NCBI GenBank assembly: GCA_025024175.1
Contig: QCXZ01000137.1
Location: 79,608,680-79,672,679, forward strand
Source: Rhyzopertha dominica
Lineage: Eukaryota > Arthropoda > Insecta > Coleoptera > Bostrichidae
Direction of reading: 5' to 3'
DNA: 64,000 nucleotides
Shown here: positions 1 through 11,609 of the stretch, piece by piece
Layout of the letters: each line of letters begins with the position of its first letter
Numbering within the stretch: the first letter of the stretch is position 1
Made by a program: the position numbers and the translations under genes
Notes under the pieces: model-generated
What the model saw: only the letters and a program-made list of their open reading frames with translations
Database searches by the model: none
Told to the model about the DNA's origin: nothing

Positions 1-612
1 CGTCGTTACTACAACAGTGTGCCGAACCTTCCTGAGCGTCTCCAACCGGAATGCATGTTCAGACTGTACGGTTTGCGAACCTCCGTGGTCCGAGCTCTGT
101 ATTACATGTATCCTCCGTTTTCGAGCCGTTTAAAAGCCATCACGTCGTTCGAACAGCACCCCGACATCCTTCGAAAACGCCAATGCGTGCTCATGTGGCA
201 CGAGAAGAAGAAAAGCCAGTGGTGTTTCTACTTCAAGCTGCAGGAGCACCGAAACAATTCCCTGTCGCATTCCAGGAACACCGAGAAACCCGATCTGCTC
301 GAGATGTTGGAAGACGTCAGGGCGAACCAGGACGAGAACTGCAGGATTCTGCAAGTGACGTGTTCCCATTTCATTCCCGTGCCGCCGGTGATCGGATTGA
401 CGTTAAATTTTGTAACTCTGTCGCTGTCGCAGGGTTGCCGACATTATCGCTTGCAGTTGGGGTTCGGATCGGCCGTGTGCTCCTCAAAGGCTGTAGCGGC
501 AGATGGCGCTGTTATCGTGTTGGATCCCGTCGTGAACGTTAAGGTTTTGGATTGGTGGCACCCGTCTTACCCACATGATTACAGCATGCAGTCTTTGTTA
601 AATAGTGAATAG
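1..612 (+). CDS. Probable terminal exon of an unidentified host gene (partial at 5' end)
   Basis: The frame is open from the first base of the window to a TAG at 610-612, about 203 codons, with no start needed. Base composition is clearly richer in G and C than the flanking DNA, which favours a real exon. The predicted peptide has a basic and aromatic stretch (KKKSQWCFYF, about residue 70) and an acidic helical stretch (KPDLLEMLEDVRANQDEN). I do not recognise the family and see no signal peptide or transmembrane segment. A second frame is also open over 51-542, so the frame choice is not certain, and a donor-like CAAGTGACG at about 352 could end the coding part earlier. An AATAAA lies about 200 bases after the stop. 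The alternative is a long GC-rich 3' untranslated exon. Confidence 0.45.
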   Translation, partial: RRYYNSVPNLPERLQPECMFRLYGLRTSVVRALYYMYPPFSSRLKAITSFEQHPDILRKRQCVLMWHEKKKSQWCFYFKLQEHRNNSLSHSRNTEKPDLLEMLEDVRANQDENCRILQVTCSHFIPVPPVIGLTLNFVTLSLSQGCRHYRLQLGFGSAVCSSKAVAADGAVIVLDPVVNVKVLDWWHPSYPHDYSMQSLLNSE

Positions 613-819
613 GCTGATCATTATTCTTTATTATGTCCGAGTGAGAATTAAAAAGGGATGCAAATATGAAAGGGGATAAAAGATGATTGTGTTTTGTTTG
701 TTTTTAATAATCTCAAAGTGATATGTTTTTTGTTTTTATTTTGCAGGCATTATAAGTTTATTCATTTAAAACCAAATATATTTTTACAAAACAAAACCCG
801 TGTCTGCTGTTTAGTCTTT

Positions 820-825
820 AATAAA
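820..825 (+). promoter_or_regulatory. Candidate polyadenylation signal AATAAA
   Basis: AATAAA at 820-825 lies about 205 bases after the stop of the open frame that starts the window, a normal distance for an insect 3' untranslated region. AT-rich DNA produces this hexamer often by chance, so support comes mainly from position. Confidence 0.35.
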
Positions 826-843
826 GAGTCTACTACTACATTA

Positions 844-2289
844 TTATAAGTAGTATCAGTGTAAATATTCACATGTTTTGATGGAAATATAAAAAACACT
901 ATAAATCAAGAATAAAACAAAAAAATCTATTAAAATATATAATTATTCAGTTTTAATATGGTTGGATTACATCAGGTTCTAAGTTTCCTAATATTAACCT
1001 TTTTTTTTTATTAATGTTACGGTTACTCCAAGTCTAAATAATTTGTTTCATACACTAGAGATGGCACTGTATGTATGCAAGTAACCATCTAGAACTGATT
1101 TAACAAGCACGCAAGGTAATTACAAATTGTTTAAAGCTGTAATTTCACACAGAAAAATCTTTGGTTTTAACTTTGATACACCAGTAGGTGGGTTCAAACG
1201 CCATTGGGTGTAGGTCTCTGTACCAACCTGTCATAGTTAATAAAAAATTAAATGTTTTTTCAGGATTTTTTAAAACAAAGTAATTTAATATAAATAAAAT
1301 TGTATGTATTAATGGCTTACATTAAAGCGTTAAATGGTAGAAACTTACACGATTTTGACAGCATTCTAACTATATGCGAAGATTGCTTGGAATTAAACGA
1401 TTTCATTTAGCATGCAACTTTAAAGATTAATAGAAATTTGATAGCTTAACACATCACCATATACTACGGGAGCTAGTAAAGAATTTACTAAGTCGATCAG
1501 TACAAAATTTCTGACGGGCTTGCCAATGGAATACACCAAATCCATCCCTCTGCCAGGCATTAGTGGGGACTTTAGCACGGGAGCAAGTCCAAAAAATTCT
1601 AAAATTTTTCCAAATTGAGTCGATAATGTACAAAGATCAGATTTTGCTCAAAATATGCAGAGACAGACGGATTTATGTGGGGCTTTCACCATGACAGACG
1701 CTCTTAAATTTGTCAAAGATTTCAAGATTTTGTGGTGTGAGGTACAAAAAAAATTGGTACCATTTAAAAGCTCTTTAAATTTACGCCGACAGACGACATA
1801 TTCTTAGCAGACGAGCTCGAAATAATGACCCCACAAAATTGAGGGTACGGGATGCGTCGTTGTTATTGAGGTCAAAACGTTGCCAGTGACATTACTGAAA
1901 AGAATACTTAATGACAGACGAGTTCATATGGACTCCTCATTATTGCAGACGCCCTTAAACATGTCAAATTATCGAAATTTTGAGGTGCTATGTTAGAGCT
2001 GCTCAAATGACTTTTCATTTACTGCTTTAATTGCTAAATAAAATTCCAGTTGATATAAAAACTTTGCTGCGGTTCAAACTACTAAGCATTGCGTGATACT
2101 TGATAACAGTTCCTAACGAAATTGAAGATTTGCTTGGAGATGCATTACAGAACAAAGTGACTAATAAAAATATATCGGATAACGAAATTAACAAAAGGGA
2201 ACAAAGGGGGAATAACTATTAAAACTTAATATTACAAATAATACGAACCAAAATACACAGATAACGAAATAAACTGTACTTACTATTAC
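844..2289. other. Intergenic AT-rich DNA, no gene seen
   Basis: No credible reading frame, RNA gene or transposon end was found here. The only structure noticed is a degenerate duplication at about 1.67-2.0 kb, listed separately. Confidence 0.6.
1672..1995. repeat. Degenerate direct repeat built around a CAGACG motif
   Basis: CAGACG recurs several times between 1672 and 1950. Two stretches about 250 bases apart, starting near 1695 and near 1949, match over about 50 bases (both run CAGACG-C-CTTAAA then TGTCAAA then a GATTTT/AATTTTG block). This looks like an old, decayed duplication or part of a diverged repeat family. No coding potential is seen. Confidence 0.4.
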
Positions 2290-2301
2290 CCTTGTGTATA
2301 C

Positions 2302-2345
<44 letters not shown>

Positions 2346-2357
2346 GTATACACAAGG
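2290..2357. repeat. 68-bp perfect palindrome with an (AT)17 core
   Basis: Arms of 17 unique bases (2290-2306 and 2341-2357) are exact reverse complements and flank 34 bases of alternating AT. The whole 68-bp block is its own reverse complement, so it could extrude as a cruciform or form a long hairpin if transcribed. A plain AT microsatellite does not explain the matched unique arms. Confidence 0.9.
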
Positions 2358-5131
2358 CTATTACGTAAAAATTGAAAGTAAAATAAACACTATAAAGTAC
2401 TTTCACAAATGTTAGAAAAACGAAAGCGCTTTGGATAAAAGGTAATATAAAAGTTTTGCAGTTATTTAAAAAGACTAAAAATATTACTGTTTATGGTAGA
2501 TACATCAACAATGAATGGGTATGAATTTTTGATGGTGTCGGCAGCTAACAGGTGTATGATTTTTATATTGCGTTTATGGCAAAGTTGGCTAAATAATTTA
2601 TTATTTTTGAATTTAAAGGGATACATCTATTCTCATAATCTCATATTGGAAATATTGCAGTGTTATGTGGTTAAAGAAGCCCACAAAGGAAAAACAGTGT
2701 TGCTTTCCATAGGTAAGAACATAAAATACTAATGTCATATGTGATTTTGCTTTTTTTTGCTTATTATTTACAGTGAACTAGCAGTATTCAGTATAATTTT
2801 TAAACAATAAATTACTACTTCGTGTCGTTTACCTTTTAAGTGTTTATAACTTATTTTAGTTCGAGTTTACTAATTTCTTTGTTTAACATGACGAAATTTA
2901 GATGAAATTTAGAGTAAGTGCAGAAAAATAAATAAATCTTTGGTGGTACATAATTTTCTTAAATGTTATATTAGGACAAGTATTGTTATTATAATGCAAT
3001 TTTTTACTTATGGCATTAAACTGAGTGGCTAGTTCCTGCAGTGTTTTACTTCTAATGAAAATAGGATCTAACGTTTATCCAGTAAGAAAGAAATTGTGTC
3101 ACACTTTGTCGTTTAGCTTGTTCAAAATTAATCCATGTAAAGTGTTCAAAAAATCTAAGTAATATTAGCTAACATAGTTTATGCAAATATCTAGAATAAT
3201 AGCTGACTTATAGAATAAGTGAGTTAGCGAAATGGAAGAATTCATTTTTACTTTGGAGTAGTTTGTGCTGTTGTATTAAAGTCAACGTCGGTTTGAAAAA
3301 TAATTAAAAGAAAGACTAAAATTTTTAGCTAATTTATATTTATGCTAAGGTCGTGCACCTAACTATTTAACACATACAATAACTATTATAAATTATGATG
3401 ATGATAGGTAACGGAGATAGAACACGCACTCAAACGGGTTCGTCTGTTACGAGAAAAGTTTTCCATCTACAAAATTAAAAAACAGTTATCAAACTGCTGG
3501 GATATGTACGAAAGATTAAAATACAATTCTTATTCAGTTGATAAATCAAATTAAATAAAATGCTTAATTTTGTCTCAACTCATTGTAAGTCGCTTAGAGT
3601 ATAAATGTTAGCAAATCCTTTTACTTTATTGCATACTGTTTTTTATTCCTTCATTACAGGTTGCTACTACAATCTAAACAAATAATTTAAACATTAACAA
3701 TTTGATTACAATGCTGTAATTAGGTATCTCTAAGTAGGCAAGGTAGGGAGGATATAATTACATAGTCAATAATAAATACACTGCAGTTACTTTTGAAAAA
3801 CGTTACCGATTGAGCAATTTTGTTCTTAAAAAATTAATTTCACCTCTATCGTATTATTTTCACCCTAAATGCATTCAGACAGATAGGTGCATATATCGTT
3901 TGTCAAATGCGACTAAACTGATTACTTTATGGGCGTAGTTCGTTTCAAAGTATGTGCAACCGGGGACAACAGCTATTACCTGGCAAACGGATTTTCCTGC
4001 AGAGTGCAATTATTGTGCCACGCGTCCAATTTATGGCGAATGGGCTAATTTTAGGAATCCTGTTTCAGCTGTTACCGTGTTATTGGGGGTTACTATTGTT
4101 TTTGCCCATCTCGTATGTGCAAAAATGTAGCGCATCAATTTTTACTTTAAAAACTTCTATCACCGGTTAATTAATGTAGTAAGATGTATTACAGGGTGTC
4201 CCTGAAACACTATTAAGTATTTCTGGGGGCGATTTCTTCTGTTCAAATGATATATAATATTTGCCGGTAAATGTTCTTAGAAAGCCACAGCTTTCTGAAG
4301 ATTACAGTCATTAATTAGTTGGGATAAATTTACTAAAACTTGTGTAACAAAAAAGGTGTAGATTTATTATGGAGAAGCACCGTGGTGTTCGTTTTTCAAT
4401 GTCAATGCGATTTTTGACTTCGAATTAAGGTTGATGCATTTAAAAAAATTTCAGTGTAATTAGGCTGATTATAATGTCTGGAAGGGGAACTTATATTACA
4501 ACAAGATATTGACATAAATTTTCCATTAAGATGTGCTACTGAAATGTACTAAATATAAATTGAAAATAATATATGCACATCTATTATTTAAAGTATTCCA
4601 TTTGCCTCAAATTAAGACATCGCTAGAGATTTAAACAAGTCTAATTTGAAATCTTTTATATTATTTTAATTTTCTACAAACATTGCTAACAATGCTGTAA
4701 TTATAAACGGTCTGAGCCTTGATTTTGTTTGTCATATTATACAGCAATGAATGTGTGGGAATATCGCGCTTTTATTTGGAGCTACTACATCCGTGATAAT
4801 TCTAAATACATGTTATTACACCTACGCCTAACTTGAATGAAATCATCGTAAATAGACGGAGATAGGGTGGGTATTAATTTAAATTTCATTTATACTAAGC
4901 CATGAATGCTGGTTAATACCTTGCTTTAGAATATCTATATTTTAACAGGAAGAACTCAAATTTAGTCCTCATTTTTTACAAAGAACAAATTTTTGAAGTA
5001 AGATTATAACTTGTAAAGTATTTTAAACAATTTACGAATCAGAATTATTATTATCTAGTCATATAAACATTGGATTTTGTAAAAGTTGTAGGAATTATAG
5101 ACAATTTAAGTATTAGTAACTGTATAGGCAT
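2358..5131. other. AT-rich non-coding DNA
   Basis: No gene is recognised. A TE-free, slightly GC-richer patch lies at about 3.86-4.13 kb. A transposon-end-like sequence (TACAGGGTGTCCCTGAAAC) begins at 4190. The rest shows nothing beyond short AT-rich runs. Confidence 0.5.
4190..4208 (+). mobile_element. Solitary Tc1/mariner-like terminus (TA + CAGGGTGTCCCTGAAAC)
   Basis: TA followed by CAGGGTGTCC is the typical outer end of mariner/IS630-type elements. I found no matching inverted end within the next few kilobases and no transposase frame. It is probably a relic or a non-autonomous half copy. Confidence 0.3.
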
Positions 5132-5332
5132 TTAATTATTGGAATATAAATTGATATAAATAACAAGACACTTACGGTCTACAAGAGGCAACACACAAGA
5201 CATAATTAATGCTAATACCATATATATGAATCTAAATTTGTATGCAGCTTTGTCACTATTTCGGTCTTCCAGGCCTTTACCAAAGAGTTTGTAGACAAAA
5301 CTGATGCTTATGTTATCCAGTGTCGTCAACAT
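5132..5332 (-). CDS. Possible small exon with one membrane-like segment
   Basis: On the minus strand an ATG at 5332 opens a short frame ending in a hydrophobic run (YMVLALIMSCVLPLVD). A very good splice donor (GTAAGTG) sits at about 5175, right after the hydrophobic codons. Before the donor the frame is about 52 codons. No second exon could be traced and I do not recognise the family. It may be chance in AT-rich DNA. Confidence 0.18.
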   Translation of the reverse strand: MLTTLDNISISFVYKLFGKGLEDRNSDKAAYKFRFIYMVLALIMSCVLPLVDRKCLVIYINLYSNN

Positions 5333-5989
5333 TACATTTATTATCAAATGATGTAATTATTTTACTCAAATCTGCTAAGGTATACTTTTAATGCTATCTA
5401 TAAGACAATTCCAATGGTCTATAGAATTATCTTTTCTCTTGCGATATAAAAAATTATGCTTACATAATTCTAAAATCAAATCATTCGTTATAAGATAAAA
5501 ATTGCTGTTTAGTAACACAGCCTTCAAGCTAACTTTTGATGGATCAGTGAACAAACGCCAATATGCTGAACAATACTCTATGGCCAGTGTATATCGTTAC
5601 AGAAAACCAAAATCCGTTTGCGAAAATACGTTCTTCTGTTTTTGGTGTAGCAGATCCCAACCATTCAATCGGCATTCTGAAATGTTCGGATTGCTGTTTT
5701 GATAAATTTCAATTGCATACCAAATCATTTAGGTCTCATTGAATTAATAAATGTTGTTCACCTGGAGAATTGGTTGTTTTTTAAGGTGGATCGTTACGAT
5801 CTTGATTGCGGACATAAAATGGAAAATCTTCTGTCACCATATTTATTTGGAGCTGTTGGCACAGGTAAATTATCATTATGTTTAATTGATCTGCTTTTTA
5901 TATTAGTCATGCAAAAGTAGCATCTTTCGGTTCCTTCCACATCATTGGAGCAGTGAAGTTCATTTTTTGTTATTGTCCAGTTATTTATC

Positions 5990-6209
5990 AAATAGGGTGT
6001 TTGTCACCTACAATAATTATCACGTGTGTGATTACCAAATGCATTACAGTTTTCCAATTTCTAAAATGGGTAAAGGATTTTTTAAGGAAGATCTAAAGAC
6101 AATTTCGGAAATGTCGTTGAAACGTTCTCTTCAAATAAATCTACTAAAATCACACGCATTGATTTTTGGTAGTAAGCTTACAGAAAAGCATTGGTCAATT
6201 TATAACTGA
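5990..6209 (+). pseudogene. Non-LTR retrotransposon reverse transcriptase fragment
   Basis: The frame ending at 6209 includes a degraded YADD-like box (VCDYQMHYSF, family form Y-A-D-D-F-Q-x-Y-H-S-F). About 20 residues later comes a KEDLKTISEMSLKRSLQIN stretch followed by KSHALIFGS, which is the usual helix and LNxxKS(K/H)xIIFG motif after the palm domain in jockey-like elements. The catalytic aspartates are lost. Only this short part of the element is recognisable. Preceding frames at 5.5-5.9 kb may belong to it but carry no motif I can name. Confidence 0.5.
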
Positions 6210-6652
6210 TTTATCTATATAATAATCTATTAACGATATAATTTAAAAAAAAGATGCTTTCTGATTCACTTGTCTTTTGTCACTTCAACTTCCGCTGTAT
6301 GGTTTATTCCCCATGCTTGGATCGGTTAGGTATAGTTAGAACATCAAAATTGCAGCTTATTGTAACGTCAAAGAACGAAAGTGGTTGCATTAGCATGTAG
6401 AATGGACTTATAACGCAATGTCTGATAACAATGCATACGATTATTTTGTATAAAACCCCACCTTACTTAGACCTATAATAAAATAACGTTCAGGTTTGAT
6501 GTCCACAACATAAACATTAGATTTAGAGGTAGTTTCATCAATTTCAAGTGCTAGAGCTTTTTCAGTATATTATGGTAAATTATATAACCAATTATAGAAG
6601 CAATTAATGATATTTCTGGTTGTAGATACTTTTGTTTTTTTCATTTGATATA

Positions 6653-7100
6653 CAGGGTGTTGCAAATTCGTAGGTCATCGCGTTAGCCCTAGATACTTGA
6701 GGCCAAAATATGATTTGTTATTGGTAAAGGGTATAGCCGGATATATATGGGAAATCTGCCCCGCAGCATTTTTATTGTGGACTTCGGGGATCTTTTAGGT
6801 GCCAAATAAAAATTATTCAGTCAAATTTTCAGCTCTATATCTCAAACAGTTTCCAAGCTTTTCAGAAAAAAACTTTATTTTCGGTTTCATATTATTTTTT
6901 AACTTAAAATTGAAAATTAGTGAATGGCGATTTTTTTTATAAATTCTTCATGAAAAAATATGTTGTTTATGGTTTCTCTAGTAACAGCCGATTTTTAGCG
7001 AGAGTAATAAAACTTAAATCTTTTGTTCGGAAACCTTTTTGAAAAGTGTCACTCACCAAATTTTGTCAAAAAATGCCTTTTATACTCCTCTATACTCAGG
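6653..7100 (+). mobile_element. Probable relic of a Tc1/mariner-like or MITE element (one end seen)
   Basis: TA then CAGGGTGTTGCAAATTCG at 6651 has the form of an element terminus, followed by a few hundred bases of non-coding AT-rich sequence typical of element interiors. No transposase motif and no reverse-complement end were found, so the right boundary is a guess. Confidence 0.3.
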
Positions 7101-7559
7101 ATTTTTTTTAGATTTTTTAAGTGGTGGAACAATACCAAAAAAATTAAAAAGTATTTTTTTTCTGTAAGCATGAGCTTATATTTTTATGGTAAAAAATGTA
7201 TAAAAAATATTTCTTTACAGAAAATACATCCTCACTAGAAAAGAAACAGAAAATTAAGGCATACTTTACTTAAAATAGTTAAGAGTTTGAAAAATGTTTA
7301 AAGTGGCAATAAATCATATTAAGCACATAGTGTGCTGTTCTGAGTAAGCTTATTCTTGTTGTGAGATACATGGTGTATATATTAAGTTTAGTGGTAGGAC
7401 AGAGGGTCGCTGTCAACCAGTGAACCATCTGAACTTCGCCTTGGATGTTTTGTATTGTTTTTAGGAGCACATGAAATATATTTTCGTAATCTACTCTGTT
7501 GTTTAACGAAAAAAAAAGATATGAAAAACATCATTTCAGCTAGAAATTAATCTCGCCTC
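7101..7559. other. AT-rich non-coding DNA
   Basis: Only short shadow frames; nothing recognised. Confidence 0.5.
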
Positions 7560-8100
7560 TCACGCGCCTGGAAAATATTGTTTACGGGGGAGATATAGCC
7601 ATCAATAAAATTCTTCCACAAAAAATTATCGGATGCCTAAAACTCGGAGACCCTAACGACCAAGATGGGCTTTAACCCCTTTAATCCGGTAAGTTAGCCG
7701 ACTATTACTTTCATGACATAATTGATTCGAATTTTAAACTCTTCATTAATTCGCGTCGTCCTTAGCAGGTTTTAATCTGGACCTGCAATTTTTTATGCGA
7801 CAGATAATGCGTCCTTTATAACTACTTGCCGCGGCCCATATTACATTTTTTATCGAACTTGTCCGGCTATAAAGCCGCGCGAGAGGGCAAAATTGAGTGT
7901 GAGAAGCGCCAAATTGGTCGTTTAATTGCGCTCCCTTTAACTAGTTGGACGGGAGCGGAATCACGCGCATTGTTAACCACTTTTGCTGTGAAGTCTGCGG
8001 ACACACAAATAAAAGGTGTGATGGAATTGCGTCAAAAAAAGGAACGCCCGCGCGGAGTAGGAAACCATAAATCAGGACGCTAGTTTTATGTATGCTGCGT
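7560..8100. promoter_or_regulatory. TE-free GC-richer island, candidate regulatory element
   Basis: This stretch is noticeably less AT-rich than its surroundings. It contains no transposon motif and many homeodomain-type TTAATT/TTTAAT/CATTAAT cores, together with CCGCGG-like and GGGCAAAA segments. An 85-codon frame inside it (7826-8083) has a low-complexity basic composition and no recognisable domain. Conservation cannot be judged from one sequence. Confidence 0.22.
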
Positions 8101-8828
8101 GATTTTCTTGAAAATTACAATGGGCTGAGTGCGGAAAACGTGGACTGCATTTGTCATCTTTAATATAAAGGCGTTAAAAATTAGATGCTCACCATTGGGT
8201 TAGGTATTTCGATAGGCTACAAAAGTTTGAGAATACATTTGTTCTTATGGTCGCCCCATCCAATTCTGATAGTTTTTTTATATCATATGGTTTGAAGGAC
8301 TGGTGGTTCGACCAACAAGAGTGACAAACTTGTCAGACTCTTTAGTCGATTATGTTATAACAAATAATAACGTATGTTTTGATAAAAATTTATGAAGGCT
8401 TATACAAAGTATAAAATTAACAATACTGAAAATAATGAACTAGCATTACATTTTGTCACTAATCTAGAGCACATTTCAATAACTACATCACTGACAAGGG
8501 TCCTCGGTCTTCAATAGCACGTAATATTGTCCTTACATGTAGCATCAGCCTTGGGATAATCTCAATATCTATTTGACGCACCTTTTGATAAATGCGCCTT
8601 CGCAACTGCTCCTCGTTTTTTGTTGCTTCCCAGCCATTATCACTACTTAGTAGACTCCAAAATTCTTCGATAGGTCGCGCTTGTGGAAGGGTTAAGGGAT
8701 TGTCTTGTTTTGGTACAAAAGGCGTGAAATACCAGCTTCAGAAATCGTACACCATACTAATATTTTGTCGCCGAATTTTGCTTTACGTTTAAATATAACA
8801 TTATCTGGAGTATTCTCGGAATCATATA
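8101..8828. other. AT-rich non-coding DNA
   Basis: Nothing recognised between the GC-richer island and the transposon end at 8829. Confidence 0.5.
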
Positions 8829-10027
8829 CAGGATGTTTCACGAATGATAATCATCCTGACGAAATTAAAAATACAACCCAAAATACATTTACAGAGGTAA
8901 CATTGATAATTGTTACGTAGAGAGCTGTATAAATTCGTAAATTTTGACATAAACTTCAATCATTTGCTTTAAGTAAATTCAGTATTGTAAAACAAATTTA
9001 ATTTTTGAAAAATGTTTATTCAATAACATCAATGTAATAAATGCTCAAAATGGCGCCCTCCGCTGTTTTCACAAGCTTGAATTCGTGCCCAAAACGATCT
9101 TTTAACATGGATTAACAGTTCTGGAGTGATGGATCTACATGCATCACGTATTTTATTTTCTAAATGTTCTACTTACACTTTCAATTGGTGTTTGGTATAC
9201 TTCTCGGTGGCCAAGGATTAATTGAACCTCTTCCTATCCATCGGTTGGGCAAAACCAAATCAAGATGATTCCGCACTATTCTATGATAATGCGTAGGTGC
9301 CCCATTTTGTTGGAACCATAGATCTTGTCTTACTTGTAAATTTACATTTTGGAGAAGTACCGGTAAAATGTTTCTTAAAAATTTAGATAAGTATTACCGT
9401 TTAAACTATCGCGAAAAAAATAACTCCTAACAATTTGATTCCCCAATATTCCGCACCAGACATTCGTCGAGGAGATAGTTTGAAAATGTGCTTCTCGAAT
9501 CCAACGTGGATTTTTTTGTGCATAATAATGCATGTTATGTTTGTTAACTCCGCCATTATTAGAAAATCTTGCTTCATCTGAGAAGCAAATGTTGTCATAA
9601 AATCTTACATTCACATTTTGGTGTTCCCCAAAAAAGTTACAAAATGCCAGTCTTTGAGGATAATCTGTCTCCTTTAAGGCCTGAACCAATTGCAAATGAT
9701 ACGGATGAAATTGATTGCCTTTAATTATTCGGTGTACTGAAGACAGACTAATACCGGTTGCTCTTGAGACTACCCTTTGACTAATATGAGGATTTTCGTC
9801 AATCATTTCCAATATTCTAATTTCATTATCAGGGCCTGTTGCTGTTCTTTCTCTTGACTCTTTCAGTGGTGTCCAGTTTGTCCTTAAAGTTAATTGAAGT
9901 CTCTTGAAAATTGTATCGGCAGAAGCTCTTCTGTTTGGAAAACGTTGTCTGTATAACGGGAAGCAGCGGAAGCATTTTTCTTGCATTCACCATAAATCAA
10001 AATCATATCTGTTTTTTCATCATTTGA
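8829..10027 (-). mobile_element. Family A DD41D mariner-like element, copy 1 (5' end missing)
   Basis: The 3' terminus is present: TA at 8827-8828 followed by CAGGATGTTTCACGAATG, the same inverted repeat as in the complete copy at 18346-19731. Identity to the other copies stops at about 10027, just at the start codon, so the 5' untranslated region and 5' inverted repeat are missing. An internal deletion of roughly 55 bases lies near 9205 relative to the copy at 25 kb. Confidence 0.85.
9029..10026 (-). pseudogene. Family A DD41D transposase, broken
   Basis: Reading from right to left, there is an N-terminal helix-turn-helix part (YRQRFPNRRASADTIFKRLQ, DUF4817-like), a second HTH (HISQRVVSRATGISLSSVHR), the first catalytic aspartate in ICFSDEARFSNNG, and NVWCGI before the second catalytic block. 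The open part covers about 200 residues. After 9375 the frame is disturbed and the deletion near 9205 removes part of the block carrying the third aspartate. The intact family protein would be about 346 residues. The original start codon is lost at the truncated 5' end. Other copies in the window give the order and spacing of the missing parts. Confidence 0.8.
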
Positions 10028-10150
10028 AAAAAATTATTGTAAACCAAGATTCACAAAAATCAGTAATATTATGTGCTGGATAACAAAAACTTCCAGTATT
10101 TGCGCTTAAAAGAATATAAACTTTTAGATTTTAGATATGTAGGGTTAGAT

Positions 10151-10795
10151 TTATATATGTTGGACACACAATAAGAAAAGGAACGACGAAAAAAAACTGT
10201 GTTTATGAGTTAGAATCAACAGAATATCTTTTCTGCGTATATTCATACTGTGTACATCTGTCCTAAACGTAATTTTTTCATTTAAATAGGCGGGATATTT
10301 ATTTAAAATCACTTTATGAAATAAACAGGCAGAATGTAGTTTTCTACGTGACCTCATATCCAACCAAGGTACTAACTTGAGTCTGTGATTAACATGGTGT
10401 ACTCTCGTTAGCCCAAAAATTAAGCGTAAACAAGAATTTTGTACGATTTGAATCCTCCTGTAATCGGCATAATCAAAGCATGGTCCATAGACACTGTCAG
10501 CAAAGTTAAACAAAGAAAGAACTATAACATCACACAGATATACTTTTTGTTGTAAATTTAGTAGGTGACGGATATTATAAATAATTCTAAGAGTACAGAA
10601 TGCTTTACTAATAAGAGAATTTACATGCACACTAAAACGCAATCTTTTATCGATCCATGAACCCAAACTTTTAGCACATCTAATAATTTCCAAATTCTGA
10701 CCGTTTACCTTACCATGTAAGTTCGTAACTAATTCATTGTACCAGGGGGAGGTAGGAGACATACAAAATACGATTACTTTAACTTAGACGGATTT
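10151..10795 (-). pseudogene. Jockey-like non-LTR retrotransposon ORF2, C-terminal fragment
   Basis: The minus-strand frame encodes the thumb and C-terminal part of a non-LTR reverse transcriptase. It has a CAKSLGSWIDKRLRFSVHV stretch (family form KNLGvxxDxxLxWxxHV), then ICLVQNSCLRLIFGL-like and MRSRRKLHSACLFHKVI-like blocks (RR..h..L.hh.k...). Weak similarity continues upstream of the ATG with a shift near 10780 (VKVIVFC, matching KSKxIxF). The palm domain and endonuclease are absent, so this is a truncated copy lying directly beside a family A element. Confidence 0.7.
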
Positions 10796-11607
10796 AAGGA
10801 CAAAGAATGGTCCATAGAAGTGCGATATACTCGTAAGTTCCTTAGATCCGCCTCAAGTTTTTGCTTGGTATCAAAAATAGTATACGGTTTTTGAGTTTTT
10901 TGGCGTTTAGGTGTGAAGAAATCCCATGTACCTTAGACCTTATCCACTTTGTACTTGTATAGTTATTCAATTTTGAAATCATTGCTAATCCTCTAATTTT
11001 ACATAATTAATTAATGAAGTGCTGTTCATCTGGCAACATTCATTTCAATGGAACAATCTGGGGCGCAACAAATATTTCCATACAAAACAAATTGTTCCAT
11101 CGGTGATTCAACAATACCATATGCGTGGTAATTGAAAAACCTCGAAATAGTTCCACAACATGCCCTCTCGATGGGTGATAAGCGATAACGTCAAATCGTT
11201 GTAAAATTTAAGTATGTGGTTGGCGGTTAGAACGATTTAACGGCCACGAAAGCATCATTCTGTTTGCCCCTTTGGCATTCTAAGGACAGAGGGTGACGTA
11301 ACATGTTTGTCATTTATTAGGGATGTGTGCTCACCCCGTTGTATTACGCGCAAACTAATCTATATTTCCAGTACTTGGCAATATATCCGTTCGGTACTTT
11401 CGAGTGGCCTAACACACATATGCACTTTTATTAATTGTTGGCGTTACTGATTAATATCGCGTATTATCGCTTGTGAACAAATTATTGCTAAGCTCGAACA
11501 AACAATTTGCGAGCTGAGGGATTCAGTAATCGGTTATCGTGTTGATAAATTATCGCTTGATGCTAATTAAAAATGTAAAGGAAAATGCTTATACAAATCT
11601 AGAGATA
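10796..11607. other. Non-coding DNA between element fragments
   Basis: No gene or repeat recognised. Composition is slightly more mixed than in the flanks. Confidence 0.5.
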
Positions 11608-11609
11608 TA

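Noticed and set aside
2307..2340. (AT)17 tract read as a microRNA-type hairpin
   Set aside because: The perfect, fully AT stem is not typical of an animal microRNA precursor, and nothing else supports processing; kept only as a palindrome.
7826..8083. 85-codon frame in the GC-richer island
   Set aside because: No domain, no splice context and low-complexity basic composition; it fits chance openness in GC-richer DNA.
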